Assembly: GCF_029028005.1 (NCBI RefSeq)
Contig: NZ_JAOTPO010000001.1
Span: forward strand, 372,001 to 436,000
Origin: Alkalihalobacterium chitinilyticum
Lineage (GTDB): Bacteria > Bacillota > Bacilli > Bacillales > Bacillaceae_F
Direction of reading: 5' to 3'
DNA length: 64,000 bases
Positions 46,373-54,349 of this stretch are shown here, in pieces (position 1 is the stretch's first letter; each line of letters opens with the position of its first letter). Both the position numbers and the translations under genes were made by a program. The notes under the pieces are model-generated. The model ran no database searches. It worked only from the letters and a program-made list of their open reading frames with translations, and was not told the origin of the DNA.

Positions 46373-46522
46373 TTATTTTAAACGAACTTTTTCATTTTTT
46401 TCGATTTGGATGACTTTTTCATCTTGAACGACAATCGTAATTGAGCCGTATTTTAAATCGTTGAGGAGAAGTTTTATTTTTTCAAAAACTTGCTCTAGGT
46501 CCTGGTCGTTTCTTGCCCCCAC
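46373..46522 (-). CDS. yezD: YezD family small protein (DUF2292)
   Basis: The 49-residue product (starting GARNDQDLEQV after the GTG) ends in LKYGSITIVVQDEKVIQIEK, the signature of YezD, a small protein tied to sulfur-assimilation operons in bacilli but of unknown biochemistry. I set the start at GTG 46522, preceded by GAGGGAGG at about 8 bases. An ATG-opened frame runs on to 46648, but the promoter at 46583-46611 lies inside that extension, and family members are about 50-60 residues long. It is followed by a terminator and then the cysH operon. Confidence 0.85.
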   Translation of the reverse strand: MGARNDQDLEQVFEKIKLLLNDLKYGSITIVVQDEKVIQIEKNEKVRLK

Positions 46523-46582
46523 CGGCTCCGCCTCCCTCGTTTTAATTCCTTGTATTTTTATAAGATTTATATGTTTAATTGA

Positions 46583-46611
46583 ATTATATCCATCATCTAA
46601 CAGTGTGTCAA
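46583..46611 (-). promoter_or_regulatory. consensus sigma-A promoter of yezD
   Basis: Minus-strand TTGACA (46606-46611), 17-base spacer, TATAAT (46583-46588): a perfect match in both boxes. It decides the start of the downstream gene. Confidence 0.9.
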
Positions 46612-46670
46612 CCAACTTTTTTGAAAATGTATCTTCAAAAAAACACATCTTTAAAACTCATTAACAGCAC

Positions 46671-46705
46671 AAAAAAAGTCAGCACCTTCATATGAAGGTA
46701 CTGAC
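46671..46705 (-). terminator. intrinsic terminator of the DUF4097 lipoprotein gene
   Basis: A 28-base near-perfect palindrome (46678-46705; GTCAG...CTGAC around CCTTCATATGAAGG) is followed on the minus strand by seven T residues. Confidence 0.9.
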
Positions 46706-46724
46706 ACTATTACTGAGAAAACGA

Positions 46725-47486
46725 TTATTGAGTAATCGTTCCTGATATATTTGTAATTTCTACTTTCCCGCTGCGATTTTCTAATATACTTACGTCACCA
46801 TTAACTTGGTCGATATAAATGGATCCTGACCCACTGCGGACTTGAAGGTTCCCTGTTATTTCTTCCAAATTAATTTGACCTGATCCACTTATTAATTTAA
46901 TTTCGCCGGTATGATTTGCAATCTCAACGGCACCGGAATTGTTGTTTATTGAAATATCCCCATCGTTATTCATAAGACTAATGGCACCGGTACCATCCGT
47001 AATTTTTATATCTCCACTCGTATTCTCAATCTCGATCTTTCCAGCCCCTTGATTAATAACTAAAGAATTAGACAATTCGCTTATTCCTAAGTTTCCACCA
47101 TCATGATCCATTATCACCTCAAGATCACGAGGAACGTAAGCTTTAATATGAATGCGCGCCTCGATTGGAGATTGATCCCCACGATAAATGTTCGTTATTA
47201 ATAGTGCTTCATCTTCCACTTGTTCCAATGAAACACTCATATTATCAACTTGAAATTGTTCTGTAAGATCTACTTCTTCACCTCTGGAAGCAAAAGTAGC
47301 AATCACTTTTATATCCGTACGGTCTTCACCGAAAACTTCAATTTCACCTTCATCTAAATCCATGACAAACCTTTGTACTTCTGTTGCATCTATTGAGTAT
47401 TCTTGCTCATTTTGAATCATCGTTAAATTACAACCAACTAAAAAAAGTAGTGAAAATACTACTAGAGATAAGCCGAGTTTCTTCAT
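46725..47486 (-). CDS. DUF4097 family beta-strand lipoprotein
   Basis: The 253-residue protein has a lipoprotein signal with lipobox LVGC near residue 19, then a repeating strand pattern (GDISINNNSGAVEIANHTG, SGSIYIDQVNGDV) typical of the DUF4097 right-handed beta-helix (sometimes called putative adhesin). The domain is found on envelope-stress and signalling proteins. It is monocistronic with a strong terminator. The precise role is unknown. Confidence 0.85.
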   Translation of the reverse strand: MKKLGLSLVVFSLLFLVGCNLTMIQNEQEYSIDATEVQRFVMDLDEGEIEVFGEDRTDIKVIATFASRGEEVDLTEQFQVDNMSVSLEQVEDEALLITNIYRGDQSPIEARIHIKAYVPRDLEVIMDHDGGNLGISELSNSLVINQGAGKIEIENTSGDIKITDGTGAISLMNNDGDISINNNSGAVEIANHTGEIKLISGSGQINLEEITGNLQVRSGSGSIYIDQVNGDVSILENRSGKVEITNISGTITQ

Positions 47487-47560
47487 CTAAATTAACCTTC
47501 TTTCACATTATCATATCCGCCTTACGATACCATATCGATTAAAAAGTGTACAGTGAAAAC

Positions 47561-47812
47561 TTAGCGTCTTTTGACTAGGTCTGAAAAGTGAATTACTTCG
47601 GCTGGTTTCTTTTCCATCACAATAAACTCGGTGCGAAACCCTTCTTTTTTTCTTTTAAAAAAAGTCTCTTTTGTAATAGGCCTTGGTGCAGACCAAGTTA
47701 AGGACTTTATATTTTCCCACGAATCGTGAGTAATAATTTCTTGTTTATAGTAATAACAATTTCCTGAGGAGTATTGTTTACAAATGTACTTAACCGTTTG
47801 TTTCGTATGCAT
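47561..47812 (-). CDS. hypothetical protein (83 aa)
   Basis: A basic, tyrosine-rich protein (CKQYSSGNCYYYKQE near the start, FFKRKKEGFRTEF in the middle, HFSDLVKRR at the end). No family is recognised. The frame is closed by a stop just upstream of the ATG, and the only purine-rich stretch (GTAGG) abuts the ATG, so translation signals are weak. Overlapping plus-strand frames look worse. Confidence 0.5.
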   Translation of the reverse strand: MHTKQTVKYICKQYSSGNCYYYKQEIITHDSWENIKSLTWSAPRPITKETFFKRKKEGFRTEFIVMEKKPAEVIHFSDLVKRR

Positions 47813-47942
47813 CCTACGTTCAACTCACTTTTTAACTTTTCATCTAGTTTCACCAGCTTTACTTATTTTCAAACTTACACTTATTTATCATCAGTCAACC
47901 CTCAGGTATCATATAATAATTGTGGAAGCGTTTTCTATGATC

Positions 47943-47971
47943 TTGACAAAATTTTCTGTTCCTCATAGTAT
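47943..47971 (+). promoter_or_regulatory. sigma-A promoter of darB
   Basis: TTGACA (47943-47948), 17-base spacer, TAGTAT (47966-47971), about 50 bases before the start codon. Confidence 0.75.
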
Positions 47972-48021
47972 TAAATAGTGCACAATTACTTCGTATTTAC
48001 AATTTTTATAGAGAAGAAGTG

Positions 48022-48468
48022 ATGCTGATCATGCTACAAAAGTTAAAAGATAGTAATATCATGGATAATGAAATCAAAGAATTAATGATACCTGCTGACA
48101 AAGTTGCTCACGTTCAATTAGGAAACCCATTAGAGCATGCCCTTCTTGTTCTTATTAAATCCGGTTATTCTGCTATTCCAGTTCTAGATTCAAGTTATAA
48201 ACTGCACGGGCAAATTAGCAAGGCTCTGATTTTAGACTCTATAATAGGACTTGAACGATTTGAATTAGAGCGGCTGAACGAGCAACGTGTAGAAAATGTG
48301 ATGGAAGAAAAAATTCCTTGGATTAATAAAAACTCTACTTTCTCAAGAGCATTAGCAATGTCTATTAATCACCCATTCATTTGTATTCTGGATGACGATC
48401 GTTCCTTTATTGGCATCCTAACTCGAAGGTCCATATTAGCTTTAATTAATCGTTATTTGCAAAAGTAA
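48022..48468 (+). CDS. darB: cyclic-di-AMP-binding CBS protein DarB (CbpB)
   Basis: The 148-residue protein is two CBS domains (about 22-80 and 90-146) and matches DarB/YkuL closely: ADKVAHVQLGNPLEHALLVL, YSAIPVLD, LHGQI and FIGILTRR. In B. subtilis DarB binds c-di-AMP and otherwise stimulates the (p)ppGpp synthetase Rel and pyruvate carboxylase. ATG 48022 is used; ATG 48031 is also possible. It is monocistronic with a good promoter and terminator. Confidence 0.9.
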   Translation: MLIMLQKLKDSNIMDNEIKELMIPADKVAHVQLGNPLEHALLVLIKSGYSAIPVLDSSYKLHGQISKALILDSIIGLERFELERLNEQRVENVMEEKIPWINKNSTFSRALAMSINHPFICILDDDRSFIGILTRRSILALINRYLQK

Positions 48469-48475
48469 TGAATGT

Positions 48476-48511
48476 AAACTGATCTGCTCATATGCTGATC
48501 AGTTTATTTTT
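48476..48511 (+). terminator. intrinsic terminator after darB
   Basis: AAACTGATC (48476-48484) pairs with GATCAGTTT (48497-48505), followed by a T run. Confidence 0.8.
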
Positions 48512-48567
48512 ATTGCAAAAGAGTGTTAGAATAATGGTTGTTATGTTATTAGAAAGGGGTTATAGCT

Positions 48568-49584
48568 TTGGAAACCAAATTATTTTCTCCAGTTACAATA
48601 AAAAACGTTACACTACATAATAGAATCGTCATGTCTCCTATGTGCATGTATACTGCCAATACAGATGGAAAGGTAAAGCCATTTCACATCACTCATTATG
48701 GGAGCAGAGCCATTGGCGGAGTCGGACTAGTTATGATTGAAGCCACCTCAGTTACCTCTGAAGGTCGTATATCTAATCAAGACCTTGGGATTTGGAATGA
48801 TGAACAAATTGATGGTTTGCGTGAGATCGTAAAAGAAATTCATCGTTATGACTCAAAAGCAGCTATTCAACTAGCTCATGCTGGACGTAAGGCAATGGCT
48901 GACGGGGATACGATTGCTCCAAGTGCAATTCCTTTTAATGAAAAATTGAAGATGCCAACCGAGATGGACGAAAAAATGATATATGATACAATAGAGGATT
49001 TTAAACAAGGAGCCGTTAGAGCAAAAGAAGCGGGATTTGATGTGATTGAAATTCACGGAGCGCATGGATACCTTATTAATCAATTTCTCTCACCTCTATC
49101 GAACAAGCGCACGGATGATTTTGGTGGAGCTATTAAAGATCGATATCGCTTTCTTGAAAAAATCATTGATGCCATAAACACCGTTTGGAATGGACCATTA
49201 TTTGTAAGATTATCAGCCAATGAGTATGCTGCCGGGGGAAATGACATAAATGATTTCATTTATTTTTCCAAACGAATGAAAGAGCAAGGTGTTGATCTCG
49301 TTGATGTAAGCAGTGGCGGGGTTGTAGTGGCTCCTATTCAAGCCTATCCAGGTTACCAGGTCACTTATGCTGAACAAATTCGAAAAGAAGCCAATATTAA
49401 AACAGGGGCGGTCGGTCTAATAACATCTGGCATACAAGGAGAAGAAATCTTACAAAATCATCGTGCGGATCTCATTTTTGTCGGAAGAGAGTTATTACGT
49501 AATCCATATTGGGCACTACAAGCTGCAAAAGAATTAAATGTTCAGATACCTACACCAAAGCAATATGACCGGGTTTGGTTTTAA
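48568..49584 (+). CDS. namA: NADPH dehydrogenase (old yellow enzyme, YqjM type)
   Basis: An FMN-containing ene-reductase that reduces activated C=C bonds and may detoxify electrophiles. The 338-residue TIM-barrel protein has [13 protein letters not shown] (with the cysteine that marks the YqjM group), [24 protein letters not shown], and the C-terminal [17 protein letters not shown]. It starts with TTG 48568, with GAAAGGGG about 8 bases upstream. It is monocistronic. In B. subtilis yqjM lies in the same yqj region. Confidence 0.93.
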   Translation: METKLFSPVTIKNVTLHNRIVMSPMCMYTANTDGKVKPFHITHYGSRAIGGVGLVMIEATSVTSEGRISNQDLGIWNDEQIDGLREIVKEIHRYDSKAAIQLAHAGRKAMADGDTIAPSAIPFNEKLKMPTEMDEKMIYDTIEDFKQGAVRAKEAGFDVIEIHGAHGYLINQFLSPLSNKRTDDFGGAIKDRYRFLEKIIDAINTVWNGPLFVRLSANEYAAGGNDINDFIYFSKRMKEQGVDLVDVSSGGVVVAPIQAYPGYQVTYAEQIRKEANIKTGAVGLITSGIQGEEILQNHRADLIFVGRELLRNPYWALQAAKELNVQIPTPKQYDRVWF

Positions 49585-49680
49585 AGGCATTTTTCAAACA
49601 AATCTAGATCTTAGATTGTGGTCAAAACTCGTTAATAAAGACTTTTAAGGATACGGACAACGACATCAACAAGAATTAAA

Positions 49681-49717
49681 ATGCCACGAGAATTTCTTTT
49701 CCCGTGGCATTTTTTAT
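49681..49717 (+). terminator. bidirectional terminator between namA and the SRPBCC gene
   Basis: ATGCCACG (49681-49688) pairs with CGTGGCAT (49703-49710), with further inner GAGAA/TTTTCCC pairing, and is followed by T residues on the plus strand and A/T on the minus side. Confidence 0.8.
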
Positions 49718-50163
49718 TTGCTAGTAAATTTCTTCACCAATACTTTTTTCCTCCCAGAAAACATTTGCCTGAGCACAAGTGTGACAAATAAATTTGGGAT
49801 TGATGCTTGATAATTTACAATGTCCGTCATTTTGGTTCGACTTCCATCAGAATCAAACTGATGCCTGTGTTCCCACTCGATAAATGGAAAAGGGATCTTT
49901 ACCCCTTTATCAATAAAATATTCTTCCTCTTTTACTTCAAGAATTTTGGCCGTCCATTTCTTTTGAACTACACCGAAATTCAGTTCCATTTCAATATGAT
50001 TTCCCTCAATCGTGCTCGAATCAGAGTGAAGCTTAATTCTTGGAAATGATGTGATAACCGTCAAATTTTCAGCACTCTTAAAAAAGTCCCAAACCTCACT
50101 AAGTGGTGCATCAATCGTTGTTTCGTATTTGAATGTTCCTCTCCCCACACCTGCCACCCCCAT
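49714..50163 (-). CDS. SRPBCC superfamily (polyketide cyclase/START-like) protein
   Basis: The 149-residue protein has the SRPBCC beginning (KYETTIDAPLSEVWDFF), the central strand-rich cavity region and a C-terminal helix (IPNLFVTLVLRQMF). The family binds hydrophobic ligands. The start is ATG 50163; an upstream in-frame ATG at 50199 is in the divergent promoter region with the next gene. The ligand is unknown. Confidence 0.8.
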   Translation of the reverse strand: MGVAGVGRGTFKYETTIDAPLSEVWDFFKSAENLTVITSFPRIKLHSDSSTIEGNHIEMELNFGVVQKKWTAKILEVKEEEYFIDKGVKIPFPFIEWEHRHQFDSDGSRTKMTDIVNYQASIPNLFVTLVLRQMFSGRKKVLVKKFTSK

Positions 50164-50231
50164 TGGATACTTTATCCTTATTTTAAATTTATAGTACAAT
50201 TAATGTAAACAATTATGACTGGAGGATTACA

Positions 50232-51485
50232 ATGAGCTTTCGCTTTCAAAAACGAGTTCGAGTTGCACCAGGAGTGCGACTGAATATAAGCAAACGAGGG
50301 ATAAGTTCTTCAATTGGCCCAAGAGGAGCAAGTCTTACTGTTGGCAAGCGCGGGCTATACGGAAATGTAGGACTACCGGGAAGCGGCCTCTCTTACCGTA
50401 CACGTATTGATCGACGCAACGGTCAGCGCTTATTTAATGTTACTGAGAAAAATCAAACCTATGAAAACGTACAATTATCCTTTAATAAACAGGACAATAC
50501 CGTTCAATTTGTAACAGACAAAGGAGAAGCATTACCGGTAACAGTAGAAAGAAAGCTTAAGAAAGAATTTTCCACACAAATTGAACAAATTCACCTGGAA
50601 AAAGAACAAGAAATCAATGCTCAGACCGAGAAACTTTTACAGTTACATCATCATGTGTTTAAGACTTTTTCTATTCAAGAATTGCAAAATCTGATTGAAC
50701 AAGATCTTTCTTTTGAAGAACAGGAACCCAATCAAAGTGAAATCATTGACCAACTAAAGGAAGAAAGAAAAAAGCAACTGAACTTCATTGATCGCTTAGT
50801 CCTTCTTTTCCCTGCTAAAAGAAGAGAATTTGAAAATCGCTTGCACACAGAAGCAAATGAGATGTTTCAAGAACAGTTAGAGGACTACAGCGAACAGAAG
50901 CAGTTATTTATCGAGGAAAAACAAAAAAGGAATGACCTCCTAGCGTCGGTTTTAAAACATGACGTTCAAGCAACAGAAGATTGGCTTGCTCTGCACTTAG
51001 AAGAATTAGACTTTCCATTAGAAACAAATGTCGATTTTAAAATGCTCAGTGAAAACACCATCTATTTCGATGTCGACCTGCCAGAGCTGGAAGAAGTGCC
51101 TTTAGAGAAGGCGACAATTATGAAGTCCGGTAGACTTAAAATCCAAGAGAAATCCCAGCGTGAGACGAGAGAACATTATGCAGTGATGGTTGGCGGCACA
51201 GCTCTTTATTTATGCTCATTTGCCTTTGCCTTTGTGCCTACATGTGAAAGAGTTATCATCTCTGGATATACACAACGTTTGAATGAAGCAACAGGACATA
51301 AAGACGATACTTACATATACAGCTTAATAGTCGAACGAGACCGTTTTTATTCATTAAACATGGCTGGTCTCCACCCTATATCAGCTTTTGAAAACTTTGA
51401 GCATCGGTTAAATGCAACGAAGACGTTTATTTTTAAAGAAATTATTCCTTTTGCTCCTGACGAGTTTACAGGGAAATCGATATGA
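50232..51485 (+). CDS. DUF4236 protein with a long C-terminal extension
   Basis: The 417-residue protein opens with the DUF4236 signature (SFRFQKRVRVAPGVRLNISK; ISSSIGPRGASLTVGKRG; GLPGSGLSYRT), a short strand-rich domain. It is followed by a glutamate- and lysine-rich, coiled-coil-like region (about 105-245) and a mixed C-terminal domain. No catalytic motif is seen. Its stop overlaps the start of the CPBP protease gene, so the two are translationally coupled. GGAGGATT precedes the ATG. Confidence 0.8.
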   Translation: MSFRFQKRVRVAPGVRLNISKRGISSSIGPRGASLTVGKRGLYGNVGLPGSGLSYRTRIDRRNGQRLFNVTEKNQTYENVQLSFNKQDNTVQFVTDKGEALPVTVERKLKKEFSTQIEQIHLEKEQEINAQTEKLLQLHHHVFKTFSIQELQNLIEQDLSFEEQEPNQSEIIDQLKEERKKQLNFIDRLVLLFPAKRREFENRLHTEANEMFQEQLEDYSEQKQLFIEEKQKRNDLLASVLKHDVQATEDWLALHLEELDFPLETNVDFKMLSENTIYFDVDLPELEEVPLEKATIMKSGRLKIQEKSQRETREHYAVMVGGTALYLCSFAFAFVPTCERVIISGYTQRLNEATGHKDDTYIYSLIVERDRFYSLNMAGLHPISAFENFEHRLNATKTFIFKEIIPFAPDEFTGKSI

Positions 51486-52090
51486 ATCAACAATTTATAC
51501 AGTTAGTGACAGGACTCATCATTGCCCACCTGCTCTTATGGGCAAGTTTTGCCTGGCAGCCTGTTTCGTTTTGGATCATTTTCTCGTTTGCTTTATTTAT
51601 TTTAATCGGTATTTCAATCGGCTTCGGATCTATAAACAGTCGTATGATTACTTTCGGACAACTTTTGTTGGCAGTAGGAAGTGGAGTTGGACTCTATGCT
51701 TTATTTACCTTTGGGAAATTCCTAATTGGGTGGCTCAATTTACCGTTTCTTACACAACTGAATGCACTCTATGCACTCGTCCAACCGATCGAATGGTGGC
51801 ACTTTCTTGTACTATTTTTAATCGTCATTCCTGGAGAAGAACTGTTCTGGCGTGGCTTTGTTTTTCAGAAGTTACGCTTTTGGATGAAACCTGTTCCTGC
51901 CATCTTCATCTCAACGGTTTTATACGCTGTTGCACACATTTATGCCGGAACCCTGCTATTATTGGTAGCAGCACTGGTCGCAGGACCCGTTTGGTCTTAT
52001 CTTTACTATCGAACTGAAAATATGGTCATTCCGATTGTATCTCACAGCATTTTTAACTTATTTTTATTAGTGCTATTTCCTTTGTTGTAA
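51482..52090 (+). CDS. CPBP family intramembrane metalloprotease
   Basis: The 202-residue protein has about six to seven membrane segments and the CPBP (Rce1/Abi) motif EELFWRG near the middle, followed by AVAHIY and a C-terminal SHSIFN, the likely metal ligands. The family cleaves membrane proteins or prenylated peptides and, in some bacteria, is linked to bacteriocin immunity. It overlaps the DUF4236 gene and ends in a terminator. Confidence 0.87.
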   Translation: MNQQFIQLVTGLIIAHLLLWASFAWQPVSFWIIFSFALFILIGISIGFGSINSRMITFGQLLLAVGSGVGLYALFTFGKFLIGWLNLPFLTQLNALYALVQPIEWWHFLVLFLIVIPGEELFWRGFVFQKLRFWMKPVPAIFISTVLYAVAHIYAGTLLLLVAALVAGPVWSYLYYRTENMVIPIVSHSIFNLFLLVLFPLL

Positions 52091-52091
52091 A

Positions 52092-52125
52092 AAAATCCGA
52101 AGCTTTCATTCAAGCTTCGGATTTT
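52092..52125 (+). terminator. intrinsic terminator after the CPBP protease gene
   Basis: AAAATCCGAAGCTT (52092-52105) pairs with AAGCTTCGGATTTT (52112-52125), with the 3' arm ending in T residues. Confidence 0.85.
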
Positions 52126-52152
52126 GCTATAGGTGAAGACATTTTATGATTC

Positions 52153-52590
52153 TTAAGCATAAATATTAACGATTAACCCTTTAATTTCACCAACCATATC
52201 GAGGATATCGAGACCTCTTTTTTGTTTATCTAACACTGCATTTGTTAAGTCTAATAACTTGCGATCGACCTCTTGGACAATCTTATAAACTTTCGTACGG
52301 CCGCGTCGGTTAAAACCACGCTTTTCTTCGAGACGAAGCCCTAGTGAAACGGCATCTTCCATAAACTCTTTAATGAGCGCTTTATATTTCCGCAATTCAT
52401 CAACCGTTCGGGTTTCGGCTAACACTTTTCCTTGATCATCAATCTTTTGCATCAATTGGTTGATTCGTTCATACGCTTGTTCATCCCGCTGCTTCCCCAT
52501 CACTTCCGCAAATGAAACCGAAGCCGTCGGTCCCTGTACTTTTTGCTCGACTCGATTTAAATTAGCTCTGCCAATACGTTGAACATCCAT
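52153..52590 (-). CDS. yaaR: YaaR family protein (DUF327)
   Basis: The 145-residue cytosolic protein has a long helical pattern with VSFAEVMGKQRDEQ near the start and GRTKVYKIVQEVDRKLLDL toward the end, the profile of YaaR/DUF327. The function is unknown; in B. subtilis it lies near tmk. It is set off from the flagellin gene by a hairpin, so it may have its own promoter. Confidence 0.82.
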   Translation of the reverse strand: MDVQRIGRANLNRVEQKVQGPTASVSFAEVMGKQRDEQAYERINQLMQKIDDQGKVLAETRTVDELRKYKALIKEFMEDAVSLGLRLEEKRGFNRRGRTKVYKIVQEVDRKLLDLTNAVLDKQKRGLDILDMVGEIKGLIVNIYA

Positions 52591-52668
52591 GATTTAACCG
52601 CCTCTACTTAAAATTCTTCTCTCATTTTATCACACTGTTGAATTAGGAATAAGACCAAGTTAAATGAA

Positions 52669-52692
52669 GACTTGACCAAATTTGGCCAAGTC
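52669..52692 (-). terminator. hairpin after the flagellin gene
   Basis: A 24-base near-palindrome (GACTTGACCAAA with TTTGGCCAAGTC) follows the flagellin stop. The T run after it is weak (TTCATTT), so it may be a partial terminator. Confidence 0.65.
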
Positions 52693-52706
52693 TCCAGAAG
52701 TATCCA

Positions 52707-53534
52707 TTATTGAAGTAATTGAAGAACACCTTGAGGTAACTGGTTCGCTTGCGCAAGCATCGCAGTTGCTGACTGGTTAAGAATATTGTTCTTCGTGAAT
52801 TCAGTCATTTCTAGTGCCATATCAGCATCACGAATACGCGATTCCGCAGCTGTTAAGTTTTCATGTGTTACTTGTAGGTTGTTGATTGTGTGTTCCAAAC
52901 GATTTTGTATAGCTCCTAATCTAGAGCGATTTTCTGAAACTTTATTAATTGCAGTATCAATTGTGTTTATTGATGTATTAGCATTTGTATGGTTGTCGAC
53001 CAAAATAGTTGTTGCGCCGCCACTTAATGATGCAAAATTCATTCTAGTAATTTTAAGGTTAACATTCTGACTACTATTAGCTCCAATTTGGAAGTCTATC
53101 CCTGGTGCCTCCATAGTTCCACCGTTAAGGACCTTCTTCTTATTAAACTCCGTTTTTTCTGAAATACTATTAATTTCAGCAATAAGTTCGTCAATCTCAT
53201 TCTTAATAGCTTGACGATCCTCAGTTTCATTAGTGTCATTTGCCGCTTGAACAGCTAACTCACGCATACGCTGCAACATAGTATGAACTTCTTGCATTGC
53301 TCCTTCTGCTGTTTGTATTAAAGAGATACCATCCAAAGCATTTCTTTCTGCTTGTTTTAACCCCCTAATTTGTGATCTCATTTTCTCAGAAATAGCAAGT
53401 CCTGCTGCATCATCTGAAGCACGGTTTATTCTTAAACCAGAAGATAATTTTTCAAGATTTTTTGAAGTAGAAAATTGATTTTGATTTAAGTTACGATAAG
53501 CATTCAATGCTTGGATATTATTATTTATCTTCAT
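52707..53534 (-). CDS. hag: flagellin
   Basis: Flagellin builds the filament. The 275-residue protein has the N-terminal D0/D1 signature (KINNNIQALNAYRNL; SSGLRINRASDDAAGLAISEKM) and the C-terminal partner (SRIRDADMALEMTEFTK; QANQLPQGVLQLL). The variable middle is short (roughly residues 140-200), as in other short bacillus flagellins. No cleavable signal peptide is needed, since it is exported by the flagellar type III apparatus. It follows fliS by 26 bases, under the SigD promoter. Confidence 0.97.
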   Translation of the reverse strand: MKINNNIQALNAYRNLNQNQFSTSKNLEKLSSGLRINRASDDAAGLAISEKMRSQIRGLKQAERNALDGISLIQTAEGAMQEVHTMLQRMRELAVQAANDTNETEDRQAIKNEIDELIAEINSISEKTEFNKKKVLNGGTMEAPGIDFQIGANSSQNVNLKITRMNFASLSGGATTILVDNHTNANTSINTIDTAINKVSENRSRLGAIQNRLEHTINNLQVTHENLTAAESRIRDADMALEMTEFTKNNILNQSATAMLAQANQLPQGVLQLLQ

Positions 53535-53560
53535 AGACCTAGACTCCCTTTAGTGTCAAT

Positions 53561-53983
53561 TTATTTTTCATATATTGAATTTTGTTCATAAGCAATAGCT
53601 TTTTGTTTTACAGACTTTGATTGAATATCCTTATTTTTTTGTAATGCTTGAGACCATGCTACAGAAAGGTCAGCAATGATTGTTTGAACTTCCTCTACTT
53701 TTGAAATATCTTTATTAGTATTTGCCCTTATTAAACAATCAGATAAATAGTTATATATTGCTTCTAACTGATCTGCTATTATTCCTGCGTCATAGTTTAA
53801 GCCTCTACCCAATTTTTCTATAATATCATTTGCCTTTTGAAGCCTATCATTTGCTTTACCAAAGTTTTTTTCTAATATAGCAGTTTTACTTTCCTCTAGA
53901 TTATTTATGCAAGCTTCATAAAGAAGTTTCGTAATCTCTTGTGGGGACTTCTTATGAAGTGCTTCTTTTGTAATCAATGTCAC
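53561..53983 (-). CDS. fliS: flagellar export chaperone FliS
   Basis: FliS binds flagellin C-terminal helices to stop early polymerisation. The 140-residue helical protein fits the FliS pattern (LYEACINNLEESKTAI; ANDIIEKLGRGLNYDAG; ADQLEAIYNYLSDCLIRANTNKD; IADLSVAWSQA). It starts with GTG 53983, 7 bases from GGGAGG; the longer TTG start lies inside that site. It lies directly upstream of hag, so chaperone and substrate are made together. In B. subtilis fliS is in fliDST, so this gene order is unusual. Confidence 0.9.
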   Translation of the reverse strand: MTLITKEALHKKSPQEITKLLYEACINNLEESKTAILEKNFGKANDRLQKANDIIEKLGRGLNYDAGIIADQLEAIYNYLSDCLIRANTNKDISKVEEVQTIIADLSVAWSQALQKNKDIQSKSVKQKAIAYEQNSIYEK

Positions 53984-54025
53984 GCATGTCCCTCCCAATT
54001 TCCAATTAGCACTATCTTACTTTTT

Positions 54026-54052
54026 TTATCGACAAAATCATTTCATTGTTTA
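54026..54052 (-). promoter_or_regulatory. SigD-type flagellar promoter for fliS-hag
   Basis: Minus-strand TAAA (54049-54052), 15-base spacer, GTCGATAA (54026-54033) matches the SigD consensus TAAA-N15-GCCGATAA with one change. It overlaps the 3' end of the FlhB-like gene and lies about 43 bases before the fliS GTG. Confidence 0.85.
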
Positions 54053-54349
54053 ATACTTTTTCTCCATTTGTTCAATTAAAAGCAAAATTTCTGCCATAAC
54101 CGAATACAGTTGCGGCGGAATATTCTCACCTAAATCCATATCTAATAGATTTTCCACAAGCAACGGGTCTTCTTGCATATGAATATTATTTTTTTTTGCT
54201 AAGCTAATAATTTGGTTGGCGACATCACCTTTTCCTTGTGCCACTACTTTAGGTGCCCCGCCGTCTTCTTTATCATATTGAATTACCGCAGCTGTTGGAC
54301 CGTTCGTTACACGTCGCTGTTTATGATTAAAGTGTTTGGAAATCATCAT
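54050..54349 (-). CDS. FlhB C-terminal-domain-like protein (YlqH type)
   Basis: The 99-residue protein is like the cytoplasmic FlhB/YscU/EscU export-switch domain (APKVVAQGKGDVANQIISLAKK; IPPQLYSVMAEIL). The self-cleaving NPTH motif of FlhB is replaced by NGPTA, so cleavage is not expected. It resembles B. subtilis YlqH. It overlaps the FliK-like gene by four bases (ATGA), and its 3' end carries the SigD promoter for fliS-hag. A role as an export-switch mimic is speculative. Confidence 0.82.
   Translation of the reverse strand: MMISKHFNHKQRRVTNGPTAAVIQYDKEDGGAPKVVAQGKGDVANQIISLAKKNNIHMQEDPLLVENLLDMDLGENIPPQLYSVMAEILLLIEQMEKKY

Noticed and set aside
47774-47978. Two overlapping plus-strand frames upstream of darB
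   Set aside because: They contain the darB promoter and have no ribosome-binding site.
51412-52017. Open plus-strand frame of 201 codons overlapping the CPBP protease
   Set aside because: Cysteine- and arginine-rich shadow of the protease gene in another frame; the protease frame has the clear family motif.
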